64,000 nt of DNA from Hydra vulgaris (lineage: Eukaryota > Cnidaria > Hydrozoa > Anthoathecata > Hydridae): NCBI RefSeq assembly GCF_038396675.1, contig NC_088921.1, forward strand, positions 6,288,501 through 6,352,500. The letters run 5' to 3'. Positions 25,398 through 37,125 of this stretch are shown piece after piece. Under the pieces are notes generated by a model. It saw only the letters and a program-made list of their open reading frames with translations, searched no databases and had not been told where the DNA came from. The position numbers and the translations under genes are program-made. How positions within the stretch are numbered: position 1 is the first letter of the stretch; each line of letters starts with the position of its first letter.

Positions 25398-25590
25398 ACC
25401 CTCTAAAAAATGAAGCGGTGATTTGATGTTGATCAACGTTGATTTTGGGTTAACATTAGCGATCAACGGCGATCAACCATAAATGGATGTTGTAGCAACA
25501 ACAATGTTATCATCAGCAAATCAACGTTTATTTACAAACACTGAGCGTTCGTTGATTTAATGTTGACAAAAAACAAGTTTATTGAGCCGT
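25398..25590 (+). repeat. Transposon terminus with ATCAACGTT subterminal repeats
   Basis: Begins ACCCTCTAAAAAATGAAGCG, followed by GATTTGATGTTGATCAACG and further degenerate copies of ATCAACG/CGTTGAT. The same terminus in inverted orientation ends at 42192 (ACCCGCTAAAAAATGAGGCG read from the right, then GATTTGATGTTGATTCAA). A TIR followed by an array of short subterminal repeats is the architecture of CACTA-like and related DNA transposons. Confidence 0.65.
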
Positions 25591-26087
25591 TTACTAACAG
25601 TAATTTGCTGAGCATTTTCTGCTGGGATTTTTTTGTTATTTTTGGTGGTTATAAAACGTTTGTTCAAATTTTAATTGTATTATACGGTATGAAATGAATA
25701 TAAACTTTATTGAAAAACATATATTTTATTAAGTAATTATTTTTTCAGTTCTTGAATAAAAATTATCCTAATGAATTGAGGGTAGTTCTTTAACTATTTG
25801 AGGATAATAGAACATCTTAATATAAATATTTTAATAATTTAACATGAAAAAATCACAACTTAGCAGCAATTTGGCTTATTAATGCTTATTATAATAACAT
25901 TACTATTATCATAGCAAATTATTAATGGCTGCAAGTATTTGTCTGATAAATTCTGACTGCAAACTTAAATCATATAGTACAAAATGCAATTTAAATTGAT
26001 TTTTTCTGTATAAGAATAAAAATGCCTTTATTTTTTTTTCTTTTGTGATGTAATAAAATAAAGATAATAATGCCTAAATATGACAGA
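25591..26087. other. Stretch without recognisable gene
   Basis: AT-rich DNA between two transposon termini. Nothing further seen. Confidence 0.4.
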
Positions 26088-26245
26088 ACCCAGTAAACAT
26101 TGGACGTCTGCTAGACGTCCTAGGACGTGCAAAACTGGTCCAATCGTCCGTGGCGTGCTTAGACGTCCAACTTAGTCTAAATTCTTCTTGATCCATTGCA
26201 TTCTCGTAATTAGACATCCGTGGACGTCCATAAACGTCCGAAGGA
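26088..26245 (+). repeat. CACTA-type left terminus with GGACGT subterminal repeats
   Basis: Begins ACCCAGTAAACATTGGACGT and carries many direct and inverted copies of GGACGT/ACGTCC within 150 bases (for example at 26102, 26115, 26123, 26172, 26221, 26233). It sits just upstream of the CACTA-like transposase gene and probably is that element's left end and transposase-binding array. No matching right end was found, so the element is truncated at the right or its end has been lost. Confidence 0.65.
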
Positions 26246-26863
26246 ATTAAGTTTTGATTTTAATGCGCATGGGCTTACCGAAGCTATTTTATCGACGTGC
26301 TTAGCTATACTTTCAACTCGTGTTAATCTTGTTAATCTGTTTGATTTAAATTTAAATTCTTTTAAATTATTCGAAATGGAATCAAAGAGTTCTGAAAAAA
26401 GAATTAAAAAAAACCCTGAAAAAAGATCCCACAGGTAGGTCAACACTATTTATAAGGTTCAAAGCTTGCTAGATTTATTAGCCAGATTATAAACCTTAAT
26501 TTTTCGTACTATGAGAATAAGGTCATTATCATAATATGTATTTATAAATAGAGGTTTATAAAGCTATTAGTCTTAGCTTTAAGTCAAAAGCTAGTAGTAT
26601 GTTTTAAATGATTTTATAATATTTCACTTGAATAATAGTAAATTATATAAGTAATATAATGGTTGATAATAAATATCTTAGAGTTGTGTTGCTTAAGAAA
26701 GATTCTAGACAATAGCTTTTTTCCTTATTAAAACAATAACTATATTTACTTTTAAGCAATCTTTTTTATACCTGCTATTTTAGAATTTATATACAATTTT
26801 TATTTTTATTTCTAGTTATTTCTCTATGTCATAAAGAAAGAACTAAAGAAAAAACTAAAAAAA

Positions 26864-26916
26864 TGATGCGTAAAGGTCTACTGTCATAGACTATGACAGT
26901 AGACCTTTACGCATCA
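26864..26916. repeat. Near-perfect palindrome, 26-bp arms
   Basis: Arms 26864-26889 and 26891-26916 (starting TGATGCGTAAAGGTCTACTG) are exact reverse complements with a single central base. It lies in the intron of the CACTA-like transposase. Confidence 0.9.
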
Positions 26917-27009
26917 TCAGTTTGTAATTGTTAGTAAATTCTCTCACTTTTGTATATATATATATATATATATATTATATGTCATATAATATATGACATA
27001 ACATATGAC

Positions 27010-27047
27010 AATCAATATTTTAGACACTTTAATAACTGCATATATAT

Positions 27048-27094
<47 letters not shown>

Positions 27095-27121
27095 GTTATT
27101 AAAGTGTCTAAAATATTGATT
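27010..27121. repeat. Hairpin with (TA)n core
   Basis: Arms of about 37 bp (left AATCAATATTTTAGACACTT... from 27010, right arm ending AAAATATTGATT at 27121) flank a (TA)n tract with a short CA patch, so the whole 112 bases can fold into one stem. It lies in the same intron as the palindrome at 26864-26916. Confidence 0.9.
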
Positions 27122-29295
27122 GATTGACATAAACATAAACTATGTTATATTTTCTTGCATTTATTTTTATACGTTTATTGTTTAACTGCTTTAAAATATG
27201 ATCAAGAGTCTTTATTTAGATTAAAACCTTTCAAATAGGGTATACTCAACGTTCCTTCTCTAATTTTATAATCAAATAGTTATTATTTTGTTTAAGCGAG
27301 CGAACTACTTATTGGCGAAACATCAGAAAACATGTTTTTGCAATCTCACAATCTGATGATGAAGACGAGTGGGTTGAGGAGCACTTAAGTGATACAAACA
27401 AAGAGTTAAACGAAAATTGTTCTTTAAAATATTCACAGTTATTTCCTGAGCATCGATCAGATAGTGAATCTAGTCATGACTTCTTTTCAGAAAATAATTC
27501 TGCTGAATTTCATGATAACAATTGCTTGTCTGAGACAATAGATTTTCCTTTAAGTAATGATACTGTTGATTATGATACTTCTATTGAATGCCAGTTCTCT
27601 ACTTTTAATGATGCCAGTTATGACCATTTATTGTCTGAACACATTCGTATTTGGGCTCTGCAACACCAATGCACACAAGCTTGTGTCAATGATTTGTTAA
27701 AGATTTTAAGATCTCATGGTCATCAACTACCAAAAGACTCACGAATTATCTTGGGCACATAAGATAAAGTTCAAACCATTGAATTAAATGCTGGAGAATA
27801 TTACTACCTCGGTATAAGAAAAGGTCTTGAAGATATATTAAAGAATAATATTTGTGCTGATAAAGAAATTAAACTTTTGTTCAATGTAGATGGTCTTCCA
27901 ATTTTCAAGTCATCTGTATACCAGTTATGGTTAATAACATCCCAATTTTCTACCTTCAATCCGTTTACAATTGCGTTGTATGGTGGGCATGAAAAGCCAA
28001 CTGCAATTAATTTTCTGCATGATTTTTCAAAAGAACTTCAGGATTTTCATAATAAAACTTTTAGTTTATGTGGAAAGTTTTATATTATTTCAATATTTGC
28101 AATTCCATGTGACTCACCGGCTCGAAGTCTTCTAAAGGGAACTGTGCAACACAGTGGTTACAATGCATGTGAGCGTTGTGATGATTATGGGGTCCCAGTT
28201 CAGGGTCGGATAGTATATGATACAACAAATCCTAATTTAATTTCTTCACGAACTGTTAATGGGCTAAGGACTGGTCAATATTCTGAAAGAAATAATGATA
28301 ACAGGTGTCATCATCACAATATAACGCCATTGTATGAAATACATAGTTTAGATCTTGTTAGACAATTTCCATTAGATTATATGCATCTGGTTTGTTTAGG
28401 TGCAGTGCGTCGTATTTTATATTATTTCAAAGGCTCATATCCACGTATATATTCAGGAAGATTATCTGCTGCAAACTTAATAAAAATTTCTATTCGTCTA
28501 AGTCAAATGAAGGGAAAGCTACCTTCAGAGTTTGTAAGACAGCCTCGTGAATTGACTGAGGTTAATTGTTGGAAGGCAACTGAACTTAGGACATTTCTTT
28601 TATATACTGGTATTGTTGTTCTTAAGAATGTTATAAATCCTAAAACATACAAGCATTTCTTAAGTTTAGAGCTTGCCATTCGTATGCTATGCGAAGAGAA
28701 TATAAATTTGAGGCAGACTTATTTAAATTCAGCACGTGAATTAATTAACTATTTTGTAAGCAATGCCCATGAACATTATGGTAATACCTTCACTGTTTAT
28801 TGTATTCATAATCTGAAACATCTTCCTGATGATGTTGAATATTTTCAATTGCCTCTTGATGCTTATTCTTGTTTTCGATTTGAAAATTATTTGCAAACTA
28901 TAAAGCGTCTAGTGCGTGGTAAAAGAAATCCATTAAAAGAAATTATAAAAAGACTTGATGAGTTGAAGGGAACATTACAAGAAAATTCTACTCCTATAAC
29001 AAAACTTGATTGTGCTAAAAACTCTTGGTTTCTTAGCAAAAATTATGTCTGCTTTATAAAAGAAATTTTACCAAATGGTAGATTGGTTTACAATGCCTTT
29101 AAAAAGGCTGAGCTAGATAATTTTTTCACAGATTTTATTGATTCTAATAAACTAAACATATTCGTCATAAAAAAAGATAAACATCCTTTGGAGAAAATAG
29201 ATGATGTAGACATTGTATTAAGAAAATGTGTTTGTTTGATGCATGAAGATGATCGAGTTGTTATCCCTTTATTAAATTGTGCAAATTTTAAATGA

Positions 29296-29593
29296 TAATA
29301 AATTTGTTTATTTGTGTTCATAGCTGATTTAATATCTCAGTTCTTAAGTTATAGTTTTCGGAGCTGTTTTTTCAGCTCTAACAGTTTGTTAAATCACTAA
29401 CCCCAAGTAAAAATACATAAATTTGGAGTGTAATGCTGTTTTGACATTTCATAATAGTTCTGAGCTGCATGTTTTTATAAAATTAATTTTTTAAAAATGG
29501 ATTATATTGTTTTGAAATTGTGTTTTGAGCTGTGGTAGAAACCTAACATACTAATTCTAAAAAATTTTAATAAATAGAAAATTTTTTCTTTAG
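29296..29593. other. Spacer between the two CACTA-element genes
   Basis: No coding potential. AATAAA-like strings near 29297 and 29568 could serve as polyadenylation signals. The 5' exon and promoter of the following gene probably lie here but were not resolved. Confidence 0.4.
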
Positions 29594-30885
29594 ACTATTC
29601 AGCACTATTGTGATAATTGAAAAAAACCAAACAACCAAAACAGTAGTTCCAGCTCACTGGGTTGACTCGGGTAGTTCTATTGTATATTTCCCCCCAAAAG
29701 GGTACAAGACAGTTGGTATGTATATTGCAGAATGGGCTGTACCAGAACCAGGATGGCAGGAATTTGAGTTTGTTGAGTATATATTAGATTCTGGAACATT
29801 AGAAACATGTAACCAGATGTTACATTTTCAAACTGAAGATGAGGCTGAAAATTTATGTAATCATTTTAACCTTTTGAAATGTTTAAATAAATGTTTTCCA
29901 GAACATAAAAGTACATTTTTTTAAACATGAATTATTTGTTATTTAGCAATACAAAAAATTAAAATGAATAAACGAGCTGCAAGTCCAGTGATAGATTTCG
30001 CGTCCAGTCCTAAATCTTCTCCTAAATCTTCGCAACGTTTTACACCTAGTGATATTTTGGAAACGCCTACAACGTCTTCGAAATTAAATATTGCATTGTT
30101 CAAACAAGATCATTCTTGTAAAACCACAAATTTGTTTGAGAAGCCTTCAAAAGTGGGTGATGGTGGTTCCTTATTGAAAGAAATGTCAAATAAACGCAAG
30201 TTAAAAATTACCAATAAGTCTTTTTATTTAGTTGTAATACATTATTTTTATGTGACATATTTATTGCTCGTTTTAATACCCTGTTCATTCTGACAATAAA
30301 AGGCATTATACAATCTAAAATTGTGTACATACTATTTTTTGTAATCTCAGGTTATCGTCAGGAAGAGCATCCGGTTATAAAACATTGCTTCAACTCTTTC
30401 ATAATGGCATTTATATGTCATTATGAAGAACTATCCAAACCACACAAGTGTGGAAAAATTAATGTAAATATTACACACACGCAAAAAAACTCTTCGAATT
30501 GGTTGAAGATACCATATCTATTCAATTATTATGGAGGAATAAAATACATTTTAGATAAAGAACTTTTATGTAATTGTTTATTTTTTACTTTTGTGTATAT
30601 ATTTGTCAGATTAGAAGTGTGGGTGGACCAACTCCGCGGAGAACTATTAAGAACGTGCTAGATTGTGTATTAGAGCGCAGGGTGCAAAATTGTTTCAGCA
30701 AAGATGGGTTAAAAGGAAAGCGGAAATTTTTAACTACAGCACTTTATAAATGTTTAAAGAGTAAGTTTTTGTCCCATTTCATCCTTAATTTTTAAGCATT
30801 TATTAAAAATATTCTACAAATGTTATTTTATATATTTATTTAAATATATATATGTGTGTGTGTGTACATATGTATGTATATATAT

Positions 30886-30972
<87 letters not shown>

Positions 30973-31054
30973 GGGCGTTAGCCACAAACCCTGCTGGAAA
31001 TTCCGCGATATAGGCGGAGCCATTGGGCTTCCTAACACCCTTTATATATATATT

Positions 31055-31146
<92 letters not shown>

Positions 31147-31162
31147 CATACATATATATGTA

Positions 31163-31236
<74 letters not shown>

Positions 31237-31448
31237 CATGCATACATACATACATACATACATACATACATTATTGCAAATTCGATATAATTTTTGTTTT
31301 AGCTGCACTTATATCTGACAAAGGTGGTTTTGAAGGGAGCGATATTGAAAGACTTGTTGGTGATTTGTTAAAACGGGCTGTACCAAAGTTGCAAAAAGAA
31401 GAAAGTTGTCACAATTCTTCATTAAGTATTGTAACAGAAGAAACTTAG
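29594..31448 (+). CDS. DUF4806-type accessory protein of the CACTA element, multi-exon
   Basis: Coding blocks on the plus strand: exon from 29594 (after TTTTCTTTAG) reading [56 protein letters not shown] to about 29905; a Ser/Pro-rich block 29964-30220 ([20 protein letters not shown]); a possible exon from 30351; a block about 30617-30758 ([37 protein letters not shown]) ending at GTAAGT; and a last exon about 31302-31448 ([29 protein letters not shown]) with stop. The N-terminal VVP-x-x-W-V ... PP ... W module and C-terminal GG...R-I..VL...F...G.KGK..F module match insect and cnidarian DUF4806 proteins. Internal splice sites are approximate. The function is unknown; DUF4806 genes are often transposon-linked (inference). 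Confidence 0.65.
30890..31260. repeat. Compound (TA)n / (TACA)n arrays in the accessory-gene intron
   Basis: (TA)n at about 30890-30970, 31062-31141 and 31166-31232, then CATACATACATA-type repeats at 31232-31270. A 75-base GC-richer island (30971-31045) separates the first two. It lies in the intron between the last two blocks of the DUF4806-type gene. Long Tyr-Ile frames here are artefacts. Confidence 0.9.
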
Positions 31449-31915
31449 TTTTTTTATTACTTATTGTAAAAGACGCTGTAACAGTAAATGGAATCTATTT
31501 TTATTTTTTTGACTAAATGTTTCCATTCCTTTAAACCTCTCCCTAGCTACTTATTTTTTCCGAATACTTGTATAGTAACCTGTTACTTAGTAACGGGTTA
31601 TAAATAGTTAAACGGGTTACAAATAGTAACTTACTATAGTAAGGGGTTAATATACTATGTATATACTCAGTTTAAAGTTACTATAAATAAATTATAGTAC
31701 TTTTAAACAATACTGAAATGTCAAAATAGTATCTTTATTCATAGCAAGTTTATTAAATTTGTGGTTGTTTAAATATTTCTTATTTAATTATAAATTGTGT
31801 TTTGTAATCATTGACTTAAGAATTCGATGTTTGTATATATATCTACTGCTTTTGTTTAGAGTATGCAGCTATTGTTATTAAACACAACAATATAAATTAT
31901 ATTGTTTATATACAT
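31449..31915. other. 3' flank of the accessory gene
   Basis: Contains repeated GGGTTA/TAGTAAC strings at 31575-31660 and no coding signature. Confidence 0.4.
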
Positions 31916-32440
31916 ATTATAATATCTAAAAAAATCAACAAACAAAAAAAATAGTACCATTTTGTTGGGTCAACCCAGTTGGTCAAACAATTATGTTTCA
32001 TATTTCCCCTGAAATGGTGCGAGATATGGTGATATTTCAGTATGAGTTGTTATAAGACAATGATTGGAAGAAATTGACTTTCTTGAATATGCTGGGTTCT
32101 GACACATTAGAAACTTGTAACCAGATGCTTCATTCTTTAACAAGATGAAGATTTGTAATGTAATTATTTCAAATTTTTTGTAAATGTTTCCCAGATTATA
32201 TTAATGTACATTCTCTGAAATGAAAAATTCTAACAAATAATTTTGTCGTTTAGAAAAAAAATAATTTAAAACAGTCAGCAAGTGGTTAGTCTAGTAGTTA
32301 ATTTTAACTCCACACATTCTATGTCGTCTCAAAACTGATAAAGCAACAAGTTCTAAACTGGGTAAGAAGCCTTAAAAAGTAGGTGGTGTTTAGTCCCTTG
32401 TTTAAGAAAATGTTGAATAAACGCAAGTGCACTTTGAAGT
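31916..32440 (+). pseudogene. Decayed partial duplicate of the DUF4806-type gene (5' blocks)
   Basis: Aligns with 29620-30210: KNQQTK-IVPFCWVNPVGQ against [33 protein letters not shown] against [26 protein letters not shown] against [11 protein letters not shown]; then ACAAGTTCTAAACTGGGTAA... corresponding to the Lys-Thr-Thr...[20 protein letters not shown] block near 30120-30200. Stops and frame changes throughout. The two copies lie in tandem about 2.3 kb apart, so a duplication of the 5' half is likely, or another copy of the element overlaps here. Confidence 0.7.
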
Positions 32441-32556
32441 TATCCTGCAAAAAGTATTTTTATTAGTTATTATATAATCTTTTTTTAATTTAAAGCGTAA
32501 TAAATTCATTCATACTGACAATAAAAGTATTTTTTTATTTTAACTCATATGCAATG

Positions 32557-32735
32557 CGGTGATGGTGTAGTGGGAAGAGCGCTCGCTTTGTAAGCGAGAG
32601 TTCGGAGTTCAACTCCTACCACGTCCCTGGAAATACCGCGCTCAATTTAGTTACTCCGCACAGCGGCCTTGCTTGTCAAGGCTCGTGTGTCAGAGTTAAA
32701 GAGTCGAGAGAGGGTTGTACCACGAAAAAAATATG
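32557..32735 (+). mobile_element. tRNA-derived SINE, copy 1 (tRNA-Thr-like head)
   Basis: The head has pol III A-box-like TGGTGTAGTGGGAAGAGCGC and B-box-like GAGTTCAACTCC. It folds an anticodon stem CTCGC/GCGAG around the loop TTTGTAA, giving anticodon TGT (Thr). The acceptor stem does not close well, so it is a SINE head rather than a working tRNA gene. The body (GGAAATACCGCGCTCAATT, CAGCGGCCTTGCTTGTCAAG, GAGTCGAGAGAGGGTTGT) recurs at 51955-52124 and inverted at 54720-54936. The 3' tail module is absent here; a (TA)n array follows. Confidence 0.75.
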
Positions 32736-32838
<103 letters not shown>

Positions 32839-32988
32839 TGCTATTTTTTTCCTCTACTCTAAGTTTTATAACTGGATTTTTAGGAAACCTTTAAGATCCT
32901 TTCTGAGGTTCCACTAATGGAGAAACTCATAGTTAAAGAAAAAGATAGGTAAGTGTTTATACTCTCTCCAGGGTGGTCACGCCTTCTA

Positions 32989-33793
<805 letters not shown>

Positions 33794-34238
33794 TATGTAT
33801 GTATGTAAAATAATTGAATTAGATAATGAACTGTATGTTTTGGCCAAGGCACTGGAGAGGATAAACATGTGCTGGTGCAAATTTATTTTAGGCCCCCTTT
33901 ATAATATGACTATAGTCTCATTTAATATCACTTATTTTAAATCCAATATTCCAACGGGCATTTGTTTAAATTATATGTTCTGAATGTCTTTAGAATGTTT
34001 AAAGAAGATTTCCAAAAATTAAAAAAAGTTTTTTTAACAATGTTTTTAGTTGTTTTTTTTAAACTTTTAGTTTTTTTTAAAAACTAAAAAATTCATTAAT
34101 TTTCATGGGTTTTTCATTAAAATTCATTAATTTTTATGCGGTGCACCAATTGTACTCCATTCTCATAGGGCCTGCTTTTGCCGCAAACATTTCAATTACA
34201 TCTTCATTAGATATTGATAAATGATTTTATGTACATAG
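33794..34238. other. Stretch without recognisable gene
   Basis: AT-rich with an imperfect repeat of AAATTCATTAATTTT near 34085-34135. A TATGTATGTATG string marks the Tc1 truncation point near 33796. Confidence 0.4.
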
Positions 34239-37118
34239 ATTTGTGTTTATGAAGAAGCTCAGTCACACTTAGAGAAAGCAGCAGATACTTCAAATATTGA
34301 AACTGACACCGAAGAGAAAAAAGGGACAAAGCAAAAGTAAATTTTACTAAAATTAGTTTTTAACAAATAAAAAATTTTTCAATAAAGAATTACACAAATC
34401 ATGCACTTTTTTTGTTTATAAAGTTAAGTTTATATTAAAGGAGAAAGACAGCAATGACATTTTGTGAAATTGATGAAGATATTGTGGTTGGTGATAAAGA
34501 ACTATACGGAAGATACTATTTTGATAATTCAAATAGCTAAAGAACATCTAACGTGATTCCAAATATAGCAGGTTAACTATTTTTGTAAAAGTAAAATAAT
34601 GATTTGTTAAAATAAAATGCTTATTTTTTTACTGAATTATAGATGTTTTTAAATCAATATCAACTCCCCATTTACACAGTGAAATAGCAAGCTTTTCAGT
34701 TGTTGAAAATAAAAATGACTTCTCGAAAGAAACTAATCTTAGAAATAGATATTGTTGTGTTTGTAAAAAGAGAGGTGAAAGTATTGGCTCAAAAAAAGTT
34801 TTTGAAATTAAAAATGAAAATATGATAGATAAAGTTGTATATCATTTTAAACTTGATCGAATAAATCTTATACATGATCAGATAATGTGTTACAAGCACT
34901 TAAAATCTTTGAACAAAGCCGGGTTTTTTCTTGATAAAAATATAAATGTCATTTCTAACAATACACTTGTTGAAGATAATTCTAATGATGAGTCAAATCC
35001 TAATATTGTTCTTGAAAACTATAATCATTTCGATTCTAGGAGTACTGATAAGGGTTCTGAAGAGTTCGAGAATGTCGATGACAACGATGACAATGATTAT
35101 TGCAATAAATCTATTGAAAAGAAAAAGATCAATATAGAAATCGATAGAATTTCAAATTCACATGGTTGCTGTTTTATTTGTAAATCTGAATCTGGTTCGA
35201 CTCCATTTAGTAAAATATCAAATGAAGGGATAATTGATGTTTTTATTAAAACAAATATATTTATACCTATTGATAGTAGGTGTTGTAAGTTTCATTTGAC
35301 AGACAGTAAGTGGCTGAAAGATGAATATTTAAATAATATTTCATCTTTCAAAAACTCCGTAAACTTAAATAAAACAATGATACAAGATTTATTTAAAAGT
35401 TTTTGGTCTAGAGATTCAAAAACTGCATCTATATTTGCAAAATTTAGCGAAATAAATAACGTAACAACTGAGTTTTGTTTCCAAAATACCGGTTTTACCA
35501 AAGATGAATTTTTATATTTGGTAAGTGAATTAAAAACAATTAAAAACTCTTTCAAACGTTCGAAAGAGCAAGCTCGTGCCGTTTATCTCTTTTGGTTAAA
35601 GACTGGTCTTGATCAAAATTCAATTGCGTGTTATTTTGGTTTGTCGTGTCGGTCAAAGGTTCAAAAGTATTGCCATCAGATAAGAATCTCACTTAGTGCT
35701 GATTTTGTTGAAAAGAATTTAGGAGCAAAATCACGATCACGAAAAGATTGGCTCTTAAATAACACAGACATGATCAAAGATTTGTTTGACTTAAAAGAAG
35801 AACAGCTAGCAATTATAGCCGATGGTACTTATCTATTCTGTGAAAAAAGTTCTAATAATACTTTACAACGAAAACTGTACAGTGGGCAAAAAAAAAGACA
35901 TTTAGTTAAGCCTTTTGTAGTATGCACTGCAAATGGTTTTATTATTGATGTTTATGGACCTTTTGCTGCAACTATGAATGACGCAACTATATTAAGTAAT
36001 ATTTTAAAAACCAAAAACGATATAAGAGAACTAGTTGAGCCCAATGATTTATTCATTTTAGATAGAGGTTTTAGAGATATCGTTGATGAATTGAAAACTA
36101 CATATAAAGTGTTTACGAAGATGCCAACTTGTTCTAAAAGTCAGTTAACTAGTTTACAAGCGAACCATACTAGGTTTGTTACAAAATGCAGATGGGTTAT
36201 CGAGGCTGTTAATGGTACATTTAAACAATCTTTTAAATCTTTGGAAAAAACAAGGAATACAATGCTTCCTCATATAATGACTGATGTTAGAATAGCTGTC
36301 TCTTTGATTAACTGTTTTCATGTAAAATATATATCCGATAAAAAAGACGGTAAAGATATTGCAATTCTAATGAAAATTAAAATTAATTTCAAAAATGATT
36401 TGGAATCATATATTTTGAACACAAAAAATAAAAGTAAAAAGCATTTTGAACCAATCGACGCGTTAGATTTAAACGATTTCCCAAAGTTTTCTATAGATGA
36501 TTTGCGAAAATACATCACATTTGGTAGCTATCAACAAAGCAAAGTTACAGTTATCTAGCAGAACATTTAAATAAAAATGGAAAATATATTATTTTGATTG
36601 ATAAAAATATTCAACAAATTCAAAATTATAAATTGATTTCCGCTGAAATTCAGTCAAGACATTCAAACGCGACTAAGTATAGGTTATATATTAAATACTT
36701 GCCAAATATCGATAGTTCAGAATCAGTATTGTCTTGGGCATGCGGGTGTTTTTCTGGTTTAAGAACTTGTGGTTGTTGTAGTCACATTGCTAGCATTATA
36801 CTTTATTTGTGTTGTGGAAAGTATTTAGAAAAACTTCCTAATCCAGGCTCAAGGCTTATGTTTTTTTTACAAAGTGAAAATGAATCAGAATGCGAATCTG
36901 AAAAAGAAACATTAGAGATAAATGAAACTATGAAACGAGATATATCAACGAGTTTAATACAATCGAAAGCTAAATCTAACGTAGAATTGAATATAATTGA
37001 TTCTGAATTAAGTATTTCACTATTGAATAAGAAATCTGCAAAAATAATTAATGAAACAAACTTTAGATCTTTTTCAAAGCATTTACCAAAATGGGGCGGC
37101 TGTATTTTGTTAAGATGA
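34239..37118 (+). pseudogene. DDE_Tnp_4 transposase with two Zn modules and SWIM finger
   Basis: Three phase-compatible exons: about 34239-34336 (EEAQSHLEKAADTS...KGTKQ, donor AAAA|GTAAAT), 34441-34571 (KTAMTFCEIDEDIVVG, one in-frame TAA near 34539) and 34643 onward. The third encodes a CxxC...CxxH module (CCVC...CYKH), an acidic linker, a second one (CFIC...CKFH), a helix-turn-helix-like region (SIACYFGLSCRSKVQKYCHQ) and the DDE domain: D334 (IIADGTYLF), D414 (FILDRGFRD) and E461 (RWVIEAVNG), numbered from 34822. A frameshift near 36540 moves to the frame with YLAEHLNKNGKYII and the SWIM finger WACGCFSGLRTCGCCSHIAS. DDE plus SWIM fusions are known in cnidarian transposons. It acts in DNA cut-and-paste; one stop and one frameshift suggest it is recently dead. 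Confidence 0.8.
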
Positions 37119-37125
37119 TTTTAAA

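Larger units (their letters stand above)
26376..29295 (+). pseudogene. CACTA/EnSpm-like transposase gene, spliced, one in-frame stop
   Basis: Exon 1 runs from ATG 26376 to 26434 (MESKSSEKRIKKNPEKRS) with donor CAG|GTAGGT. Exon 2 starts after TTTAAG at 27297 in compatible phase (HSERTTYWRNIRKHV) and stays open to 29295 except for one TAA at 27760-27762. Recognisable blocks: an acidic N-terminal region, LLFNVDGLPIFKSSVYQLW, PCDSPARSLLKGTVQHSGYN, ACERCDDYGVPV (CxxC), FPLDYMHLVCLGAVRRIL and a DUF4218-like end (HEHYGNTFTVYCIHNLKHLP). Metazoan CACTA transposases share all of these. About 660 residues. The single stop suggests very recent loss of function, or a sequencing or allelic difference. The intron carries two large hairpins. 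Confidence 0.85.

Noticed and set aside
29088-29321. 77-residue minus-strand open frame
   Set aside because: Antisense shadow of the C-terminal part of the CACTA-like transposase.
30823-31318. Long open frames of alternating Tyr-Ile on both strands (also at 32880, 41777, 45796, 48285, 50562, 56179)
   Set aside because: They are direct translations of (TA)n microsatellites and have no start context or domain.
32557-32628. Functional tRNA-Thr gene
   Set aside because: The anticodon arm and boxes look right but the acceptor stem does not close, and the sequence continues into a SINE body with other copies in the window.
35292-35555. 87-residue minus-strand open frame
   Set aside because: Antisense shadow of the DDE/SWIM transposase.
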